DNA from: Labrys sp. WJW | GTDB lineage: Bacteria; Pseudomonadota; Alphaproteobacteria; Rhizobiales; Labraceae | Assembly (NCBI RefSeq): GCF_001676615.1 | Contig: NZ_LYXZ01000050.1 | Location: forward strand, 1 to 64,000 | Length of the DNA: 64,000 nucleotides | Reading direction: 5' to 3' | Notes under the pieces: generated by a model | Seen by the model: the letters and a program-made list of their open reading frames with translations, nothing else | Told to the model about the DNA's origin: nothing | The model's database searches: none | Made by a program: the position numbers and the translations under genes | Shown: positions 35,907 to 46,787 of the stretch, piece after piece | Position numbering within the stretch: the first letter of the stretch is position 1 | Layout of the letters: the number at the start of each line of letters is the position of its first letter

Positions 35907-36374
35907 TCAGGCGACTTCGATCAGCGCTTCGACCTCGACGGTGGCGTCGAGGGGAAGAGAGGGCACGCCCACGGTGGAGCGGGCATGGCGCCCCTTGTCG
36001 CCGAAGACCTCGACCATCAGGTCGGAGGCGCCGTTCATCACCATCGGATGGGTGGTGAACTCCGGCGCTGCGGCAATGAAGCCGCCGAGGCGGACCACGC
36101 GCACCACATTGTCGAGCGAGCCCACGGCAGCCTTGATCTGCGCCAGGATATTGATGGCGCAGTAACGGGCGGCGACACGGGCGTCCTCGACGGTGACCGT
36201 GCCGGTGCCGAGCTTGCCGGTGGCGGCCAGCTTGCCTTCATTGTTGAAGCAGAGCTGGCCTGAGATCACGAGGGTGTTACCGGTGCGCACCGTGCCGACA
36301 TAGTTGGCGACCGGAGCGGCAGGGGTGGGCAGGGTGATGCCGAGTTCGGCAAGGCGGGCGTCGATGGCTGACAT
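35907..36374 (-). CDS. RidA/YjgF-family protein
   Basis: A 155-residue member of the Rid family, which deaminates reactive enamine/imine intermediates. The C-terminal RSTVGVPSLPLDATVEVEALIEV holds the Arg and Glu expected at the active site. The N-terminal GITLPTPAAPVANYVGTVRTG is typical of the roughly 150-residue subgroup. The start at 36374 gives the usual N-terminus. Confidence 0.9.
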   Translation of the reverse strand: MSAIDARLAELGITLPTPAAPVANYVGTVRTGNTLVISGQLCFNNEGKLAATGKLGTGTVTVEDARVAARYCAINILAQIKAAVGSLDNVVRVVRLGGFIAAAPEFTTHPMVMNGASDLMVEVFGDKGRHARSTVGVPSLPLDATVEVEALIEVA

Positions 36375-36387
36375 GGGAACCTCATTG

Positions 36388-36484
36388 GGAGCGCGGACTT
36401 CCAGTCCGCTCTTGGAAGCGTCGGAGGAGCAAGGAAGAGCGGACATCGCGACATGCAAGCATGTCGTTGAGATGTCCGCGCTCC
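36388..36484. repeat. Dispersed palindromic repeat, family B, copy 2
   Basis: GGAGCGCGGACTTCCAGTCC...AGATGTCCGCGCTCC with inner AGAGCGGACATC and the hairpin GACATGCAAGCATGTC. It matches the copy at 28102-28210. It lies in the 115-base spacer between icd and the RidA gene, both on the minus strand. Confidence 0.8.
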
Positions 36485-36489
36485 GGAAA

Positions 36490-37701
36490 TCAGGCCATGG
36501 CCTTCTTGAGGTTCTCGTCGATCTTGTCGAGGAAGCCGGTGGTCGACAGCCAGCTCTGGTCGGGACCGACCAGCAAGGCCAGATCCTTGGTCATGAAGCC
36601 GGTCTCGACGGTGGAGACACAGACCTTCTCCAGGGTCGCGGCGAACTTGGCCAACTCGGCATTGTCGTCGAGCTTGGCGCGATGGGCGAGGCCGCGCGTC
36701 CAGGCGAAGATCGAGGCGATGGAGTTGGTCGAGGTCTCCTTGCCCTTCTGGTGTTCGCGGTAGTGGCGCGTCACCGTGCCGTGGGCAGCTTCGGCTTCCA
36801 CCGTCTTGCCGTCGGGGCTGAGCAGCACCGAGGTCATCAGGCCGAGCGAGCCGAAGCCCTGGGCCACGATGTCGGACTGCACGTCGCCGTCATAGTTCTT
36901 GCAGGCCCAGACATAGCCGCCCGACCATTTCAGTGCCGAAGCGACCATGTCGTCGATCAGGCGGTGCTCATAGGTCAGCTTGCGCTTGTCGAACTCGGCC
37001 TTGAACTCATTGGCGAAGACTTCGGCGAAGATGTCCTTGAAGCGCCCATCATAGACCTTGAGAATGGTGTTCTTGGTCGACAGGTAGACCGGGAAGTTAC
37101 GGGCCAGGCCGTAATTGAACGAGGCGCGCGCAAACTCCCGGATCGATTCGTCGAGATTGTACATGGCCAGCGCCACGCCATCGCCGGGGCTCTTGAAGAC
37201 TTCCTTCTCGATCACCGAGCCATCCTCGCCGACGAACTTGATCGTCAGCGTGCCCTTGCCGGGGAAGCGGAAATCGGTGGCGCGATACTGGTCGCCGAAG
37301 GCATGGCGGCCGACGACGATCGGCTGGGTCCAGCCCGGCACCAGACGGGGCACGTTGCGGCAGATGATGGGCTCGCGGAAGATCACGCCGCCCAGGATGT
37401 TGCGGATGGTGCCGTTGGGTGACTTCCACATTTCCTGGAGATTGAATTCCTTCACGCGGGCTTCGTCCGGCGTGATGGTCGCGCATTTTACCGCCACGCC
37501 GTGGCGCTTGGTGGCCTCCGCCGCCTCGACGGTGACGCGGTCGCGGGTCTTGTCCCGGTTCTCGATACTGAGGTCGTAATAGTCGAGCTGGAGGTCGAGA
37601 TAAGGGAAAATCAGCTTGTCCTTGATCTGCTGCCAGATGATCCGGGTCATCTCGTCGCCATCCATATCGACGACCGGATTGGCCACCTTGATCTTCGCCA
37701 T
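36490..37701 (-). CDS. icd: NADP-dependent isocitrate dehydrogenase, dimeric eukaryote-like type
   Basis: A 403-residue TCA-cycle enzyme making 2-oxoglutarate and NADPH. Features are VVDMDGDEMTRIIW (10-23), SPNGTIRNILGGVIFREPI, YDGDVQSDIVAQGFGSLGLM and AEAAHGTVTRHYREH. This is the type usual in alphaproteobacteria and unrelated in sequence to the monomeric enzyme encoded about 0.9 kb upstream. Confidence 0.97.
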   Translation of the reverse strand: MAKIKVANPVVDMDGDEMTRIIWQQIKDKLIFPYLDLQLDYYDLSIENRDKTRDRVTVEAAEATKRHGVAVKCATITPDEARVKEFNLQEMWKSPNGTIRNILGGVIFREPIICRNVPRLVPGWTQPIVVGRHAFGDQYRATDFRFPGKGTLTIKFVGEDGSVIEKEVFKSPGDGVALAMYNLDESIREFARASFNYGLARNFPVYLSTKNTILKVYDGRFKDIFAEVFANEFKAEFDKRKLTYEHRLIDDMVASALKWSGGYVWACKNYDGDVQSDIVAQGFGSLGLMTSVLLSPDGKTVEAEAAHGTVTRHYREHQKGKETSTNSIASIFAWTRGLAHRAKLDDNAELAKFAATLEKVCVSTVETGFMTKDLALLVGPDQSWLSTTGFLDKIDENLKKAMA

Positions 37702-37814
37702 CGTACAAGCCTCATTTATTGGGAAATATCGGCGGGGCTATAGCACCGTGATCCGGCTGGGGGAAGTTCGGCCGACGATGGCGCCTGCTGTTTTTGCCGG
37801 GTGAAACCGGGCAG

Positions 37815-38459
37815 TTACTGCGGGGCTTGGGCCTGCTTGGCCTCGGCAACCAGCCTGTCATCGATCTCGCGGGCCCGGATGGCGGCGGGACGGCCGGCGA
37901 TTCGCTGCCAATAGGCGGTGAGAGCCGGGCGCGGCTCGATCGTCTTGAACATCAGGCCCCAGCCGATCTGCGAGCCGAAATAGACGTCGGCAGCCGAGAA
38001 GCTGTCTCCCGCGATGAACTCGTTCTGGGAGACGGCATAGTCGAGCGCGTCGATCACGTCGGCATAGCAGCCATAGCCGACCATACGTTTGCGCTCGTCA
38101 GGGATCTCGATATTGAGGGCCTTGTTGGTCACCGCGGCCTCGATCGGACCGGCTGCGAAGAACATCCAGCGATAGTAAAGGCCCCGCTGCGGTGAGCCTG
38201 GCGGGGGCGCCAGCCCGGCCTGCGGAAAGGCATCGGCGAGATAGGCGCAGACGGCACCGCCCTCGGTGACGACAACACCGCGATGGGCAATGGCCGGAAC
38301 CTTGCCCATCGGGTTGAGGGCGAGATAGTCGGCCGATTTCATGCTGGTGCCGAAGTCGAGGATCTCGGTGCGATAGGGCTGGCCGGTTTCCTCGAGCATC
38401 CAGCGGGCAATACGGCCGCGCGACATCGGATTGGTGTAGAAGACGAGTTCATCGCTCAT
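37815..38459 (-). CDS. Glutathione S-transferase family protein
   Basis: A 214-residue cytosolic GST. The N-terminal thioredoxin-like domain has NPMSRGRIARWMLEE and the cis-Pro/SNAIL-like NPMGKVPAIAHRGVVVTEGGAVCAYLAD. An all-helical C-terminal domain follows. The ATG at 38459 starts the domain directly. It lies between the two isocitrate dehydrogenase genes, with no evidence for a shared role. Confidence 0.92.
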   Translation of the reverse strand: MSDELVFYTNPMSRGRIARWMLEETGQPYRTEILDFGTSMKSADYLALNPMGKVPAIAHRGVVVTEGGAVCAYLADAFPQAGLAPPPGSPQRGLYYRWMFFAAGPIEAAVTNKALNIEIPDERKRMVGYGCYADVIDALDYAVSQNEFIAGDSFSAADVYFGSQIGWGLMFKTIEPRPALTAYWQRIAGRPAAIRAREIDDRLVAEAKQAQAPQ

Positions 38460-38642
38460 GGGATTGTCCTGCTGGAAGTGCTGGCAGGAGCATAGCCATG
38501 CAACCGGATTTGGCCAGGGCAATACCCCGCCGAACCGGGACCACGACCGTGGAACGCGTGGGGTCGAAGTTGCCGAAGACAGCACAATGCCGGCGCGGCG
38601 GGGGCCGTGCCGGCAATGGCTTTCTCCCAGGTTTTCCTCGCC

Positions 38643-40883
<2,241 letters not shown>

Positions 40884-41208
40884 ACGCTGGCTTCCTTGGT
40901 AGGTCGGAGTCAGGGCAACAAAAGGCGCTCACGCCGACATACGTATCGGCGCTGAGTGCTCCGTGAATTGCAGGACGGGGTGGTCAGGGGGCGTGTCTTT
41001 CCGGCAACGGGTGACCTCGATGACTTGGCGCTCGATGACCTCCTGAAACTGCCACCTGCTTCAGGCTTCGGCAACTGAATTATGCCCGCAACGTGGGGCT
41101 ATGCCACGGCAGCTAAGGCTTGTGATCAGCACAGCAAAACACTCCCGGAGCTGGGCTCACGGGAGTGTCGGTCAATCGTATAAGGAGGATGGGGCAGATC
41201 AGCTGCGG
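40884..41208. other. Spacer upstream of monomeric icd2
   Basis: About 325 bases with no convincing gene. The left part should hold the icd2 promoter (minus strand). A short palindrome GCCGATACGTATGTCGGC-like sequence is near 40935-40952. The right end holds the terminator of the small secreted-protein gene. Confidence 0.5.
41135..41168 (-). terminator. Rho-independent terminator of the small secreted-protein gene
   Basis: On the minus strand, a stem ACACTCCCG/CGGGAGTGT followed by TTTTG. Confidence 0.8.
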
Positions 41209-41457
41209 TCAGTTGCACACTTCACGGGTGCGATAGATGTAGCTCTGCGCATAATCGTCCCAGACGCGATAGCTCACCGTCCGGCAATCGTAATAGGTCG
41301 TGCGGCTATAGGTCTGGGTTACGCGATAGGAATTGGAGTAGGTGGGATAATTGTAGCCGCTCGCATAGCCATTGTCGCAATCATCGGCGAAGGACGAAGC
41401 GGTGGCGGCGGTGAAGGCCGTGGCAGCGAAAGCGAGGGTCAGAAAGATCTTGCGCAT
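41209..41457 (-). CDS. Small secreted tyrosine-rich protein
   Basis: An unrecognised 82-residue protein. The signal peptide is about 24 residues (AATASSFA-DD). The mature part is rich in Tyr and Ser (SGYNYPTYSNSYRVTQTYSR) with three Cys (DDC, YYDC, EVCN-end) and no Lys. It has its own terminator. It is probably a periplasmic or surface protein with a disulfide. Confidence 0.75.
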   Translation of the reverse strand: MRKIFLTLAFAATAFTAATASSFADDCDNGYASGYNYPTYSNSYRVTQTYSRTTYYDCRTVSYRVWDDYAQSYIYRTREVCN

Positions 41458-41684
41458 AATCGTGGTCCTTTAAGCCGGGCTTCGTGCCCTTGTTGATGAA
41501 GGCATCCTAGCGACGCAGATCCGGCCCGGCGGTGCGTTCGGGCACATTGGCTCGGCCACCGATCGGCGGCGTGTATCCGCGGGAACATGGACCGTCCTGG
41601 TTCGGGGCCTTGCAAAGAAGCTGTTTTTATCCGCCGAATGGTCTATGCAGCCCGGACTTTTCCTGTTTTCGGGCCTTTTTCGTG

Positions 41685-42458
41685 ATGTCTCAGTCGAATG
41701 CGAGCACTGCCGTGACGCCCCCCGCCGTGATCCTGGTCCGCCCCCAGCTCGCCGAAAACATCGGCATGTGCGCCCGCGCGATGATGAATTTCGGCCTTAG
41801 CGAGATGCGCCTGGTCTCCCCGCGCGACGGCTGGCCGAAGAAAGGCGCACGCCAGGCTTCCTCCGGTGCGTCGGCCGTGCTCGACAATGCCAAGCTGTTC
41901 GAGACGACCGAAGAGGCTATTGCCGATCTCAATTACGTCTTCGCCACCACGGCGCGCGAGCGCGGCCAGATGAAGGATATCTTCGCCGCCGACGAAGGTG
42001 CCGGCAAGATGCAGGCCCTGGCCGGGGAGGGCGCCCGCAGCGGCATCCTATTCGGGCCCGAGCGCATGGGACTTTCCAACGACGACGTCGCCTTGGCCGA
42101 TGCCATCATCTCCTTCCCGGTCAGCCCGGCCTTCACCTCGATCAATCTCGCCCAGGCGGTGCTGCTGGTCGGCTATGAATGGTGGAAACTGGTCTCGGGC
42201 GGCAAGGCGCCGATCGCGCCCACCCGCATCTCCCCACCGGCGACACGCGAGCACATGCTGGCCTTCTTCGACTATCTGGAAGGGGAACTCGACGCCGTCT
42301 CCTTCTTCTATCCGCCGGAAAAGCGTGAGGTGATGGTGCGCAATTTCCGCAACATCTGGCACCGGCTGGCAATGACCGAGCAGGACGTCCAGACCCTGCG
42401 CGGTGCGGTAGCCTCGCTCGTCGGCAGCCGGAACGGCACGCGAATCAAGCGCGATTGA
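41685..42458 (+). CDS. trmJ: tRNA/rRNA methyltransferase, TrmJ/SpoU family
   Basis: A 257-residue SPOUT methyltransferase. Motifs are VRPQLAENIGMCARAMMNFG, ILFGPERMGLSNDDV and SINLAQAVLLVGYE. TrmJ methylates the 2'-O of residue 32 in tRNAs. Other SpoU targets are possible. The start at 41685 is chosen because the conserved domain begins soon after. Confidence 0.9.
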   Translation: MSQSNASTAVTPPAVILVRPQLAENIGMCARAMMNFGLSEMRLVSPRDGWPKKGARQASSGASAVLDNAKLFETTEEAIADLNYVFATTARERGQMKDIFAADEGAGKMQALAGEGARSGILFGPERMGLSNDDVALADAIISFPVSPAFTSINLAQAVLLVGYEWWKLVSGGKAPIAPTRISPPATREHMLAFFDYLEGELDAVSFFYPPEKREVMVRNFRNIWHRLAMTEQDVQTLRGAVASLVGSRNGTRIKRD

Positions 42459-42531
42459 ACCGGGGCGAGCGCGGAACACCTGTCACAGGCCCTCGCTAGG
42501 CTGCGCCCATTTCCATCGGAATGGGTGTTGC

Positions 42532-43029
42532 ATGGCTGTCGAGATCGAACGCAAATTCCTTGTCCGCAACGACGATTGGCGCCCGCAGGTTCGAGGCTCC
42601 GCCGTCATCCGGCAGGGCTATTTCTGCCGCACGCCTCTGTTGCGGGCACGCATTCGGATCTACGGCGATAAGGGCTTCATCACGCTCAAGAGCGAACCGG
42701 GCACGCGCAGCCGCCATGAGTTCGAGTATGAGATCCCACAGGCCGACGCCGCCGAGATCATCCGGCGCTTCTCGATCGAGCCTCTGGTCACCAAGACGCG
42801 CCACGACGTCGACCATGCTGGATTGCGCTGGGCCGTCGACGTCTTTACCGGTCCCAATCACGGGCTGGTGCTGGCCGAAGTCGAGCTCGAGCACGAGGAC
42901 CAGCCCGTTCCATTGCCTGACTGGGTCGGCGAGGAAGTGACGCGCGACCGGCGCTACGGCAATTCGAACCTGGCACGTTTTCCCTTTGCAAGCTGGGGTG
43001 AGGAACTGCTGCCGGCTGATGTCCTGTGA
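42532..43029 (+). CDS. CYTH-domain protein (probable inorganic triphosphatase)
   Basis: A 165-residue protein opening with the diagnostic VEIERKFLV. Paired basic and acidic strands (RARIRIY, FITLKSEPG, FEYEIP, LAEVELEHED) line the tunnel of this fold. Bacterial members usually cleave tripolyphosphate. It lies 73 bases after trmJ. Confidence 0.93.
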   Translation: MAVEIERKFLVRNDDWRPQVRGSAVIRQGYFCRTPLLRARIRIYGDKGFITLKSEPGTRSRHEFEYEIPQADAAEIIRRFSIEPLVTKTRHDVDHAGLRWAVDVFTGPNHGLVLAEVELEHEDQPVPLPDWVGEEVTRDRRYGNSNLARFPFASWGEELLPADVL

Positions 43030-43200
43030 GGAAATTATCGGGCGTACCGCTTTGGGATCAAAAAAAGATCACGATCGCAACGCTTCATTCACTCATCTGG
43101 GTTTGAATAGGCGTGCGCCCGGTTGGGTAGTGCGTACGGGCAACCAATATGCAGCGATTGATTCCGGATGGCGTCGATCATTCCGAAGAGCGTCCCATGA

Positions 43201-43232
43201 AGGCTAGCCTTCTCGGGCAAACTAGTTTGCCC
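43201..43232. repeat. Two adjacent perfect palindromes upstream of murI
   Basis: AGGCTAGCCT (43201-43210) and GGGCAAACTAGTTTGCCC (43215-43232). They lie about 45 bases before the murI start and could be operator sites or hairpins in its leader. Confidence 0.6.
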
Positions 43233-43277
43233 CACAGGGTCGACCTTCTGGCTGGCACGGTTTATGGAGCTGCGGTC

Positions 43278-44099
43278 ATGTCTGACCGCGCTCCAACTGT
43301 CCTTGTCTTTGATTCCGGCCTCGGCGGCCTCACCGTATTTTCCGAATTGCGAACGACGCTTTCCGGCGCGCGCTTCGTCTATGCCGCCGACGATGCGGTC
43401 TTTCCCTATGGCCGCCTTGCCGAAGACGTCGTGGTCGAACGCGTCGTCGAGGTGATGGAGCGGCTGATCCCGCGTTACCAGCCGTCCCTGGTCGTCATTG
43501 CCTGCAACACGATCTCGACCGTCGTTCTGCCCGTGCTGCGCCAGCGCTTCTCGGTGCCCTTCGTCGGTACCGTGCCCGCGATCAAGCCGGCTGCCGTACT
43601 GACGAAGACCGGACGTGTGGCGATCCTGGCGACGCCGGGGACCGTCAAGCGCGACTATACGCGCGAGCTGATCCGTTCCTTCGCCGCCACGATCGAGGTA
43701 GAGCTCGTCGGCGCGGTAGGACTGGCCAGCCTGGCCGAAGCCGTCTTGCGCGGCCAGCCCGTCGAGGATGCGGCGATTGCCCGCGAGATCGCACCCTGTT
43801 TCGTCGATCGCGACGGCAAGCGGACCGATGTGGTCGTGCTGGCCTGTACGCATTATCCCCTGGTGCTGGAAGCGATGAAGCGGGTGGCGCCCTGGCCGGT
43901 CACCTGGCTCGATCCCGCCCCGGCCATCGCCCGTCGCGCCGCCGATCTCGCTGGCCCAATTCCGGCGCGCACGGTGGTGGAAGACGGTCTGGCTGTGTTC
44001 ACCGGCGGCGCCGGGCTGACCGATGAACTGAAAGCCGCGCTTGCCGCCCGCGGCCTGCCGGCCGTCGCCGTCGAGGCCATGCCGCCGCGCTGGCATTGA
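43278..44099 (+). CDS. murI: Glutamate racemase
   Basis: A 273-residue enzyme making D-glutamate for peptidoglycan. Catalytic cysteines lie in VIACNTIST and VLACTHYPLV, with VFDSGLGGLTVF at the N-terminus (8-19). The start at 43278 gives the standard N-terminus. An in-frame upstream ATG at 43149 would translate the palindromes. Confidence 0.95.
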   Translation: MSDRAPTVLVFDSGLGGLTVFSELRTTLSGARFVYAADDAVFPYGRLAEDVVVERVVEVMERLIPRYQPSLVVIACNTISTVVLPVLRQRFSVPFVGTVPAIKPAAVLTKTGRVAILATPGTVKRDYTRELIRSFAATIEVELVGAVGLASLAEAVLRGQPVEDAAIAREIAPCFVDRDGKRTDVVVLACTHYPLVLEAMKRVAPWPVTWLDPAPAIARRAADLAGPIPARTVVEDGLAVFTGGAGLTDELKAALAARGLPAVAVEAMPPRWH

Positions 44100-44253
44100 G
44101 CATCGTGCCGAAGGCGGATGCCGGTTTTCGCTAAAAACGATCCGGCCTGACGCTGACCCCTATACTTTGGGATGTATCGCAGCGTCATTGTGTTGCTGCG
44201 GGAACGGTGGCAACCTGCGGTTGGGTTGGGGGCTCAACCTGGAAACGCTCATC

Positions 44254-44508
44254 ATGAAGATCAGCACGCTGTTGGCCTCCGTCGTCGTCGCGGGATTTGT
44301 CGCGACCGGTGCTCTTGCGCAGACCGCAACGCCTGCGCCTTCCACGCCCCCCGCCGCGACGACCGCTCCTGCAAAAGCCAAGACGAAGGCCCCGCAATCG
44401 GCGGCATCGCAGGCCTGTTCCGCCCAGGCCGATGCCAAGGGCCTCCATGGCAAGGACCGCAAGAAGTTCCGTCAATCCTGCATGAAGAGCGGTGGCAAGG
44501 CAGGTTGA
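44254..44508 (+). CDS. Small secreted PsiF-repeat protein
   Basis: An 84-residue exported protein. The signal peptide is about 22 residues (GALAQ), then a Pro/Ala/Thr linker, then one PsiF-type repeat, QACSAQADAKGLHGKDRKKF followed by RQSCMKSGG, with its two Cys. PsiF proteins are linked to phosphate starvation in enterobacteria. The function is unknown. Confidence 0.85.
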   Translation: MKISTLLASVVVAGFVATGALAQTATPAPSTPPAATTAPAKAKTKAPQSAASQACSAQADAKGLHGKDRKKFRQSCMKSGGKAG

Positions 44509-44536
44509 GGCTTAACCTCATCGTCGGAGGTGCGCC

Positions 44537-44782
44537 ATGCATCTGCTCACGTTCCTGATCGTAGGGGTCATCGCCGGCTGGCTTGCCGGCCTGCTCGTCA
44601 GTGGGGGCGGTTTCGGCCTCATCGGCGATCTCATCGTCGGCGTGGTCGGCTCGTTCATCGGTGGCTTCTTGCAGCCCCACATTCCCATTCATATCGGGAG
44701 TGCGATCGTGAATGAAATCGTCTTCGCGGTCGTCGGGGCCGTCATCCTGCTTCTTGCACTGCGATTGCTGAAACGAGCCTAG
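44537..44782 (+). CDS. GlsB/YeaQ/YmgE-family stress membrane protein
   Basis: An 81-residue, three-segment membrane protein of the transglycosylase-associated family. The GWLAGLLVSGGGFGLIGDLIVG stretch and the overall length match. Such genes are often stress-induced. A terminator follows. Confidence 0.9.
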   Translation: MHLLTFLIVGVIAGWLAGLLVSGGGFGLIGDLIVGVVGSFIGGFLQPHIPIHIGSAIVNEIVFAVVGAVILLLALRLLKRA

Positions 44783-44821
44783 CCTCGATCCGAGAGCAAT
44801 GCGCCGGAGCCGGCGCCGTAG

Positions 44822-44859
44822 AAAGGGCATGCGACCTTGAAGCGTTGCATGCCCTTTTT
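44822..44859 (+). terminator. Rho-independent terminator after the GlsB-like gene
   Basis: An 11-bp stem AAAGGGCATGC/GCATGCCCTTT with a 14-base loop and a T-tract. Confidence 0.85.
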
Positions 44860-45030
44860 CGTTGGCGAGGCCGATCCCGGCCCGACGGCCTCTTACGCTT
44901 TTTGTCGTTTCCTCCATGGCGTGTAGACGCTCCTGCCGCGGCGGAGAGCCGGCTGTGACCAAAGACGGGGCTCTTTGGCCGATCGCCTCATGGCATGCTC
45001 CTTGCGACGAGGCACTCCAGCGACTGTTGA

Positions 45031-45612
45031 ATGTCGATGGATGGAGCGATGGAAGACACGACGCAGGAACATCTCGAAAACGCCGAACATGCCGAACATG
45101 CGGCCCATGACGGCAATCCCTTCCTGATCACGGTATCGGTCACGATTGCCGTCCTCGCCGTACTGGCCGCCACCATCGGCAGTTTCGAGTCGCTGGAGAC
45201 CGCCGAGGCCATCAACGACAAGAGCGAGGCAGCCTATCTGCAGAACAGGGCCAGCGATCAATGGGCCTTCTATCAGGCCAAGAGCATCAAGAAGAACGCC
45301 TATGAGATCGCCGCTGCGGGCGGGGGGCCGAACAAGGACGACTTTCTTGCCAAGGCCAAGCACAACGACGATGACGCCAAGGCGATCCAGACCCAGGCCG
45401 TCGAGATCGAAGGCCATGTCGACGCCAAGTTGCGCGACAGCGAGGTACGGGCTCATCGCCACCATGTCCTCACCCTGGCGGTGACGCTGCTGCATGTCGC
45501 CATCGCAGTGGCGACGCTCTCGATCATCACCCGCGGCAGGCGCTGGCCCTGGCTGTGTTCCCTGGCGCTCGGGGCGCTCGGCCTGGTGGCCGCCGCTTTC
45601 GCCTATGTCTGA
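45031..45612 (+). CDS. DUF4337-type membrane protein
   Basis: A 193-residue protein. An acidic, His-rich N-terminus (HLENAEHAEHAAHDGN) precedes one membrane segment (about 31-50), a helical soluble stretch (about 52-140: SEAAYLQNRASDQWAFYQAKSI is typical), and two more C-terminal membrane segments. Start codons at 45031, 45037 and 45049 are possible, with no clear SD. The function is unknown. Confidence 0.8.
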   Translation: MSMDGAMEDTTQEHLENAEHAEHAAHDGNPFLITVSVTIAVLAVLAATIGSFESLETAEAINDKSEAAYLQNRASDQWAFYQAKSIKKNAYEIAAAGGGPNKDDFLAKAKHNDDDAKAIQTQAVEIEGHVDAKLRDSEVRAHRHHVLTLAVTLLHVAIAVATLSIITRGRRWPWLCSLALGALGLVAAAFAYV

Positions 45613-45652
45613 TTTTCTCTCCTCAATCGGGCCCGTTCCCTCCGAGGTTCCC

Positions 45653-46357
45653 ATGCGTGAACGCCATATTGTCTTTCGACATAGGGCGCTCGATTTCTGG
45701 CTGGCGCGCGGCGCCGTTCTGGTCATCGTGTGCCTGCAATTGCTGGTGATCAATCAGCTTTCCTTCGGCCCTCGCTGGCTTGCCCCTGCCGTCGAGCTGA
45801 TATTGCTGATCCCGCTGTCGATCGCCACGGCGTGGACGCAGGCCGGCATTCGCAATGCGGTGGCCGATCACCACTGGCAGGCGGTCAACCGCTTTCGCAT
45901 CCTGATCCGCCGGACAGCCCTCATCCTGACGGCCGTCATCAGCTTCATGAATTGCGGGGCCTTGTTCCTGCTGGTCCGGGCCCTGATCGAAGGCCACGCC
46001 GGCAACGGCACGACGCTGCTGATCGACGCACTCAACATCTGGGTTACCAACATCATCGTCTTTACCCTGTGGTTCTGGAGCACGGATCGCGGCGGCCCCC
46101 CGACCTGCGGCCTGGTCGAGCGCGCCCGCTCCGATTTCCTCTTCCCGCAGATGACCTTGAACGATCCGCATCTGCGTGACTGGCTGCCGGGTTTCGTGGA
46201 CTATCTGTTCCTGGCCTTCACCAATGCCACGGCATTCTCGCCAACGGATACGATGCCGATGACCCCGAGGGCCAAGCTGTTGATGCTCGCCGAGGCGATG
46301 ATCTCCCTCCTGACGGTCGCCCTCGTTGCAGCCAGAGCGGTCAACATACTGGCCTGA
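45653..46357 (+). CDS. Multi-pass membrane protein with possible ion-channel-like C-terminus
   Basis: A 234-residue protein with about five to six hydrophobic segments (18-35, 42-60, 83-105, 125-142, 205-230) and a loop FLAFTNATAFSPTDTMPMTPRA before the last segment. That loop resembles the pore region of small channel-like or DUF1345 proteins, but I cannot assign it. The ATG at 45653 has GAGG upstream. It lies 40 bases after the DUF4337 gene, so probably in the same operon. Confidence 0.75.
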   Translation: MRERHIVFRHRALDFWLARGAVLVIVCLQLLVINQLSFGPRWLAPAVELILLIPLSIATAWTQAGIRNAVADHHWQAVNRFRILIRRTALILTAVISFMNCGALFLLVRALIEGHAGNGTTLLIDALNIWVTNIIVFTLWFWSTDRGGPPTCGLVERARSDFLFPQMTLNDPHLRDWLPGFVDYLFLAFTNATAFSPTDTMPMTPRAKLLMLAEAMISLLTVALVAARAVNILA

Positions 46358-46463
46358 GGCCGCGGGCGACCCTTGAAGCTCTTTGTCTCCAATCTCCTGC
46401 CAGGAGCCATCGCGGCGGAATGCCGATGGACGGCCGGGCATCGACGATGTCGGAATGATCGCC

Positions 46464-46745
46464 ATGACCTTTCAGCCTCTGCCCCATGACGAGCACCCGG
46501 CCATCGTGGCGGCCGAATTCAAGCGCATCCGGAGCAGCCTGACAGACAACGAGGCCTTGCTTCTGGCCTGCCTCACCAATGTACTCAATGAGCTGCCCGC
46601 TTGGCTCGACGGAGACTATGCCGCCGGCAGTGCGCTCGATCATGCGCAGGCGGTCATCAACGCCATGCTGGACGGTTCGGGACTGGCGCCGATCTCGGCG
46701 CAGACCTATGAACGCGCCGACGAACTGCGGAAAGACGGGACATAG
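46464..46745 (+). CDS. Hypothetical small acidic protein
   Basis: A 93-residue soluble, mostly helical protein (FKRIRSSLTDNEALLLACLT) that I do not recognise. There is no signal peptide. It is convergent with the DUF930 gene. Confidence 0.6.
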   Translation: MTFQPLPHDEHPAIVAAEFKRIRSSLTDNEALLLACLTNVLNELPAWLDGDYAAGSALDHAQAVINAMLDGSGLAPISAQTYERADELRKDGT

Positions 46746-46787
46746 GCGCCGCGATGAGGCACTCGCTTCGTGCTGCCCGCATCGGCT

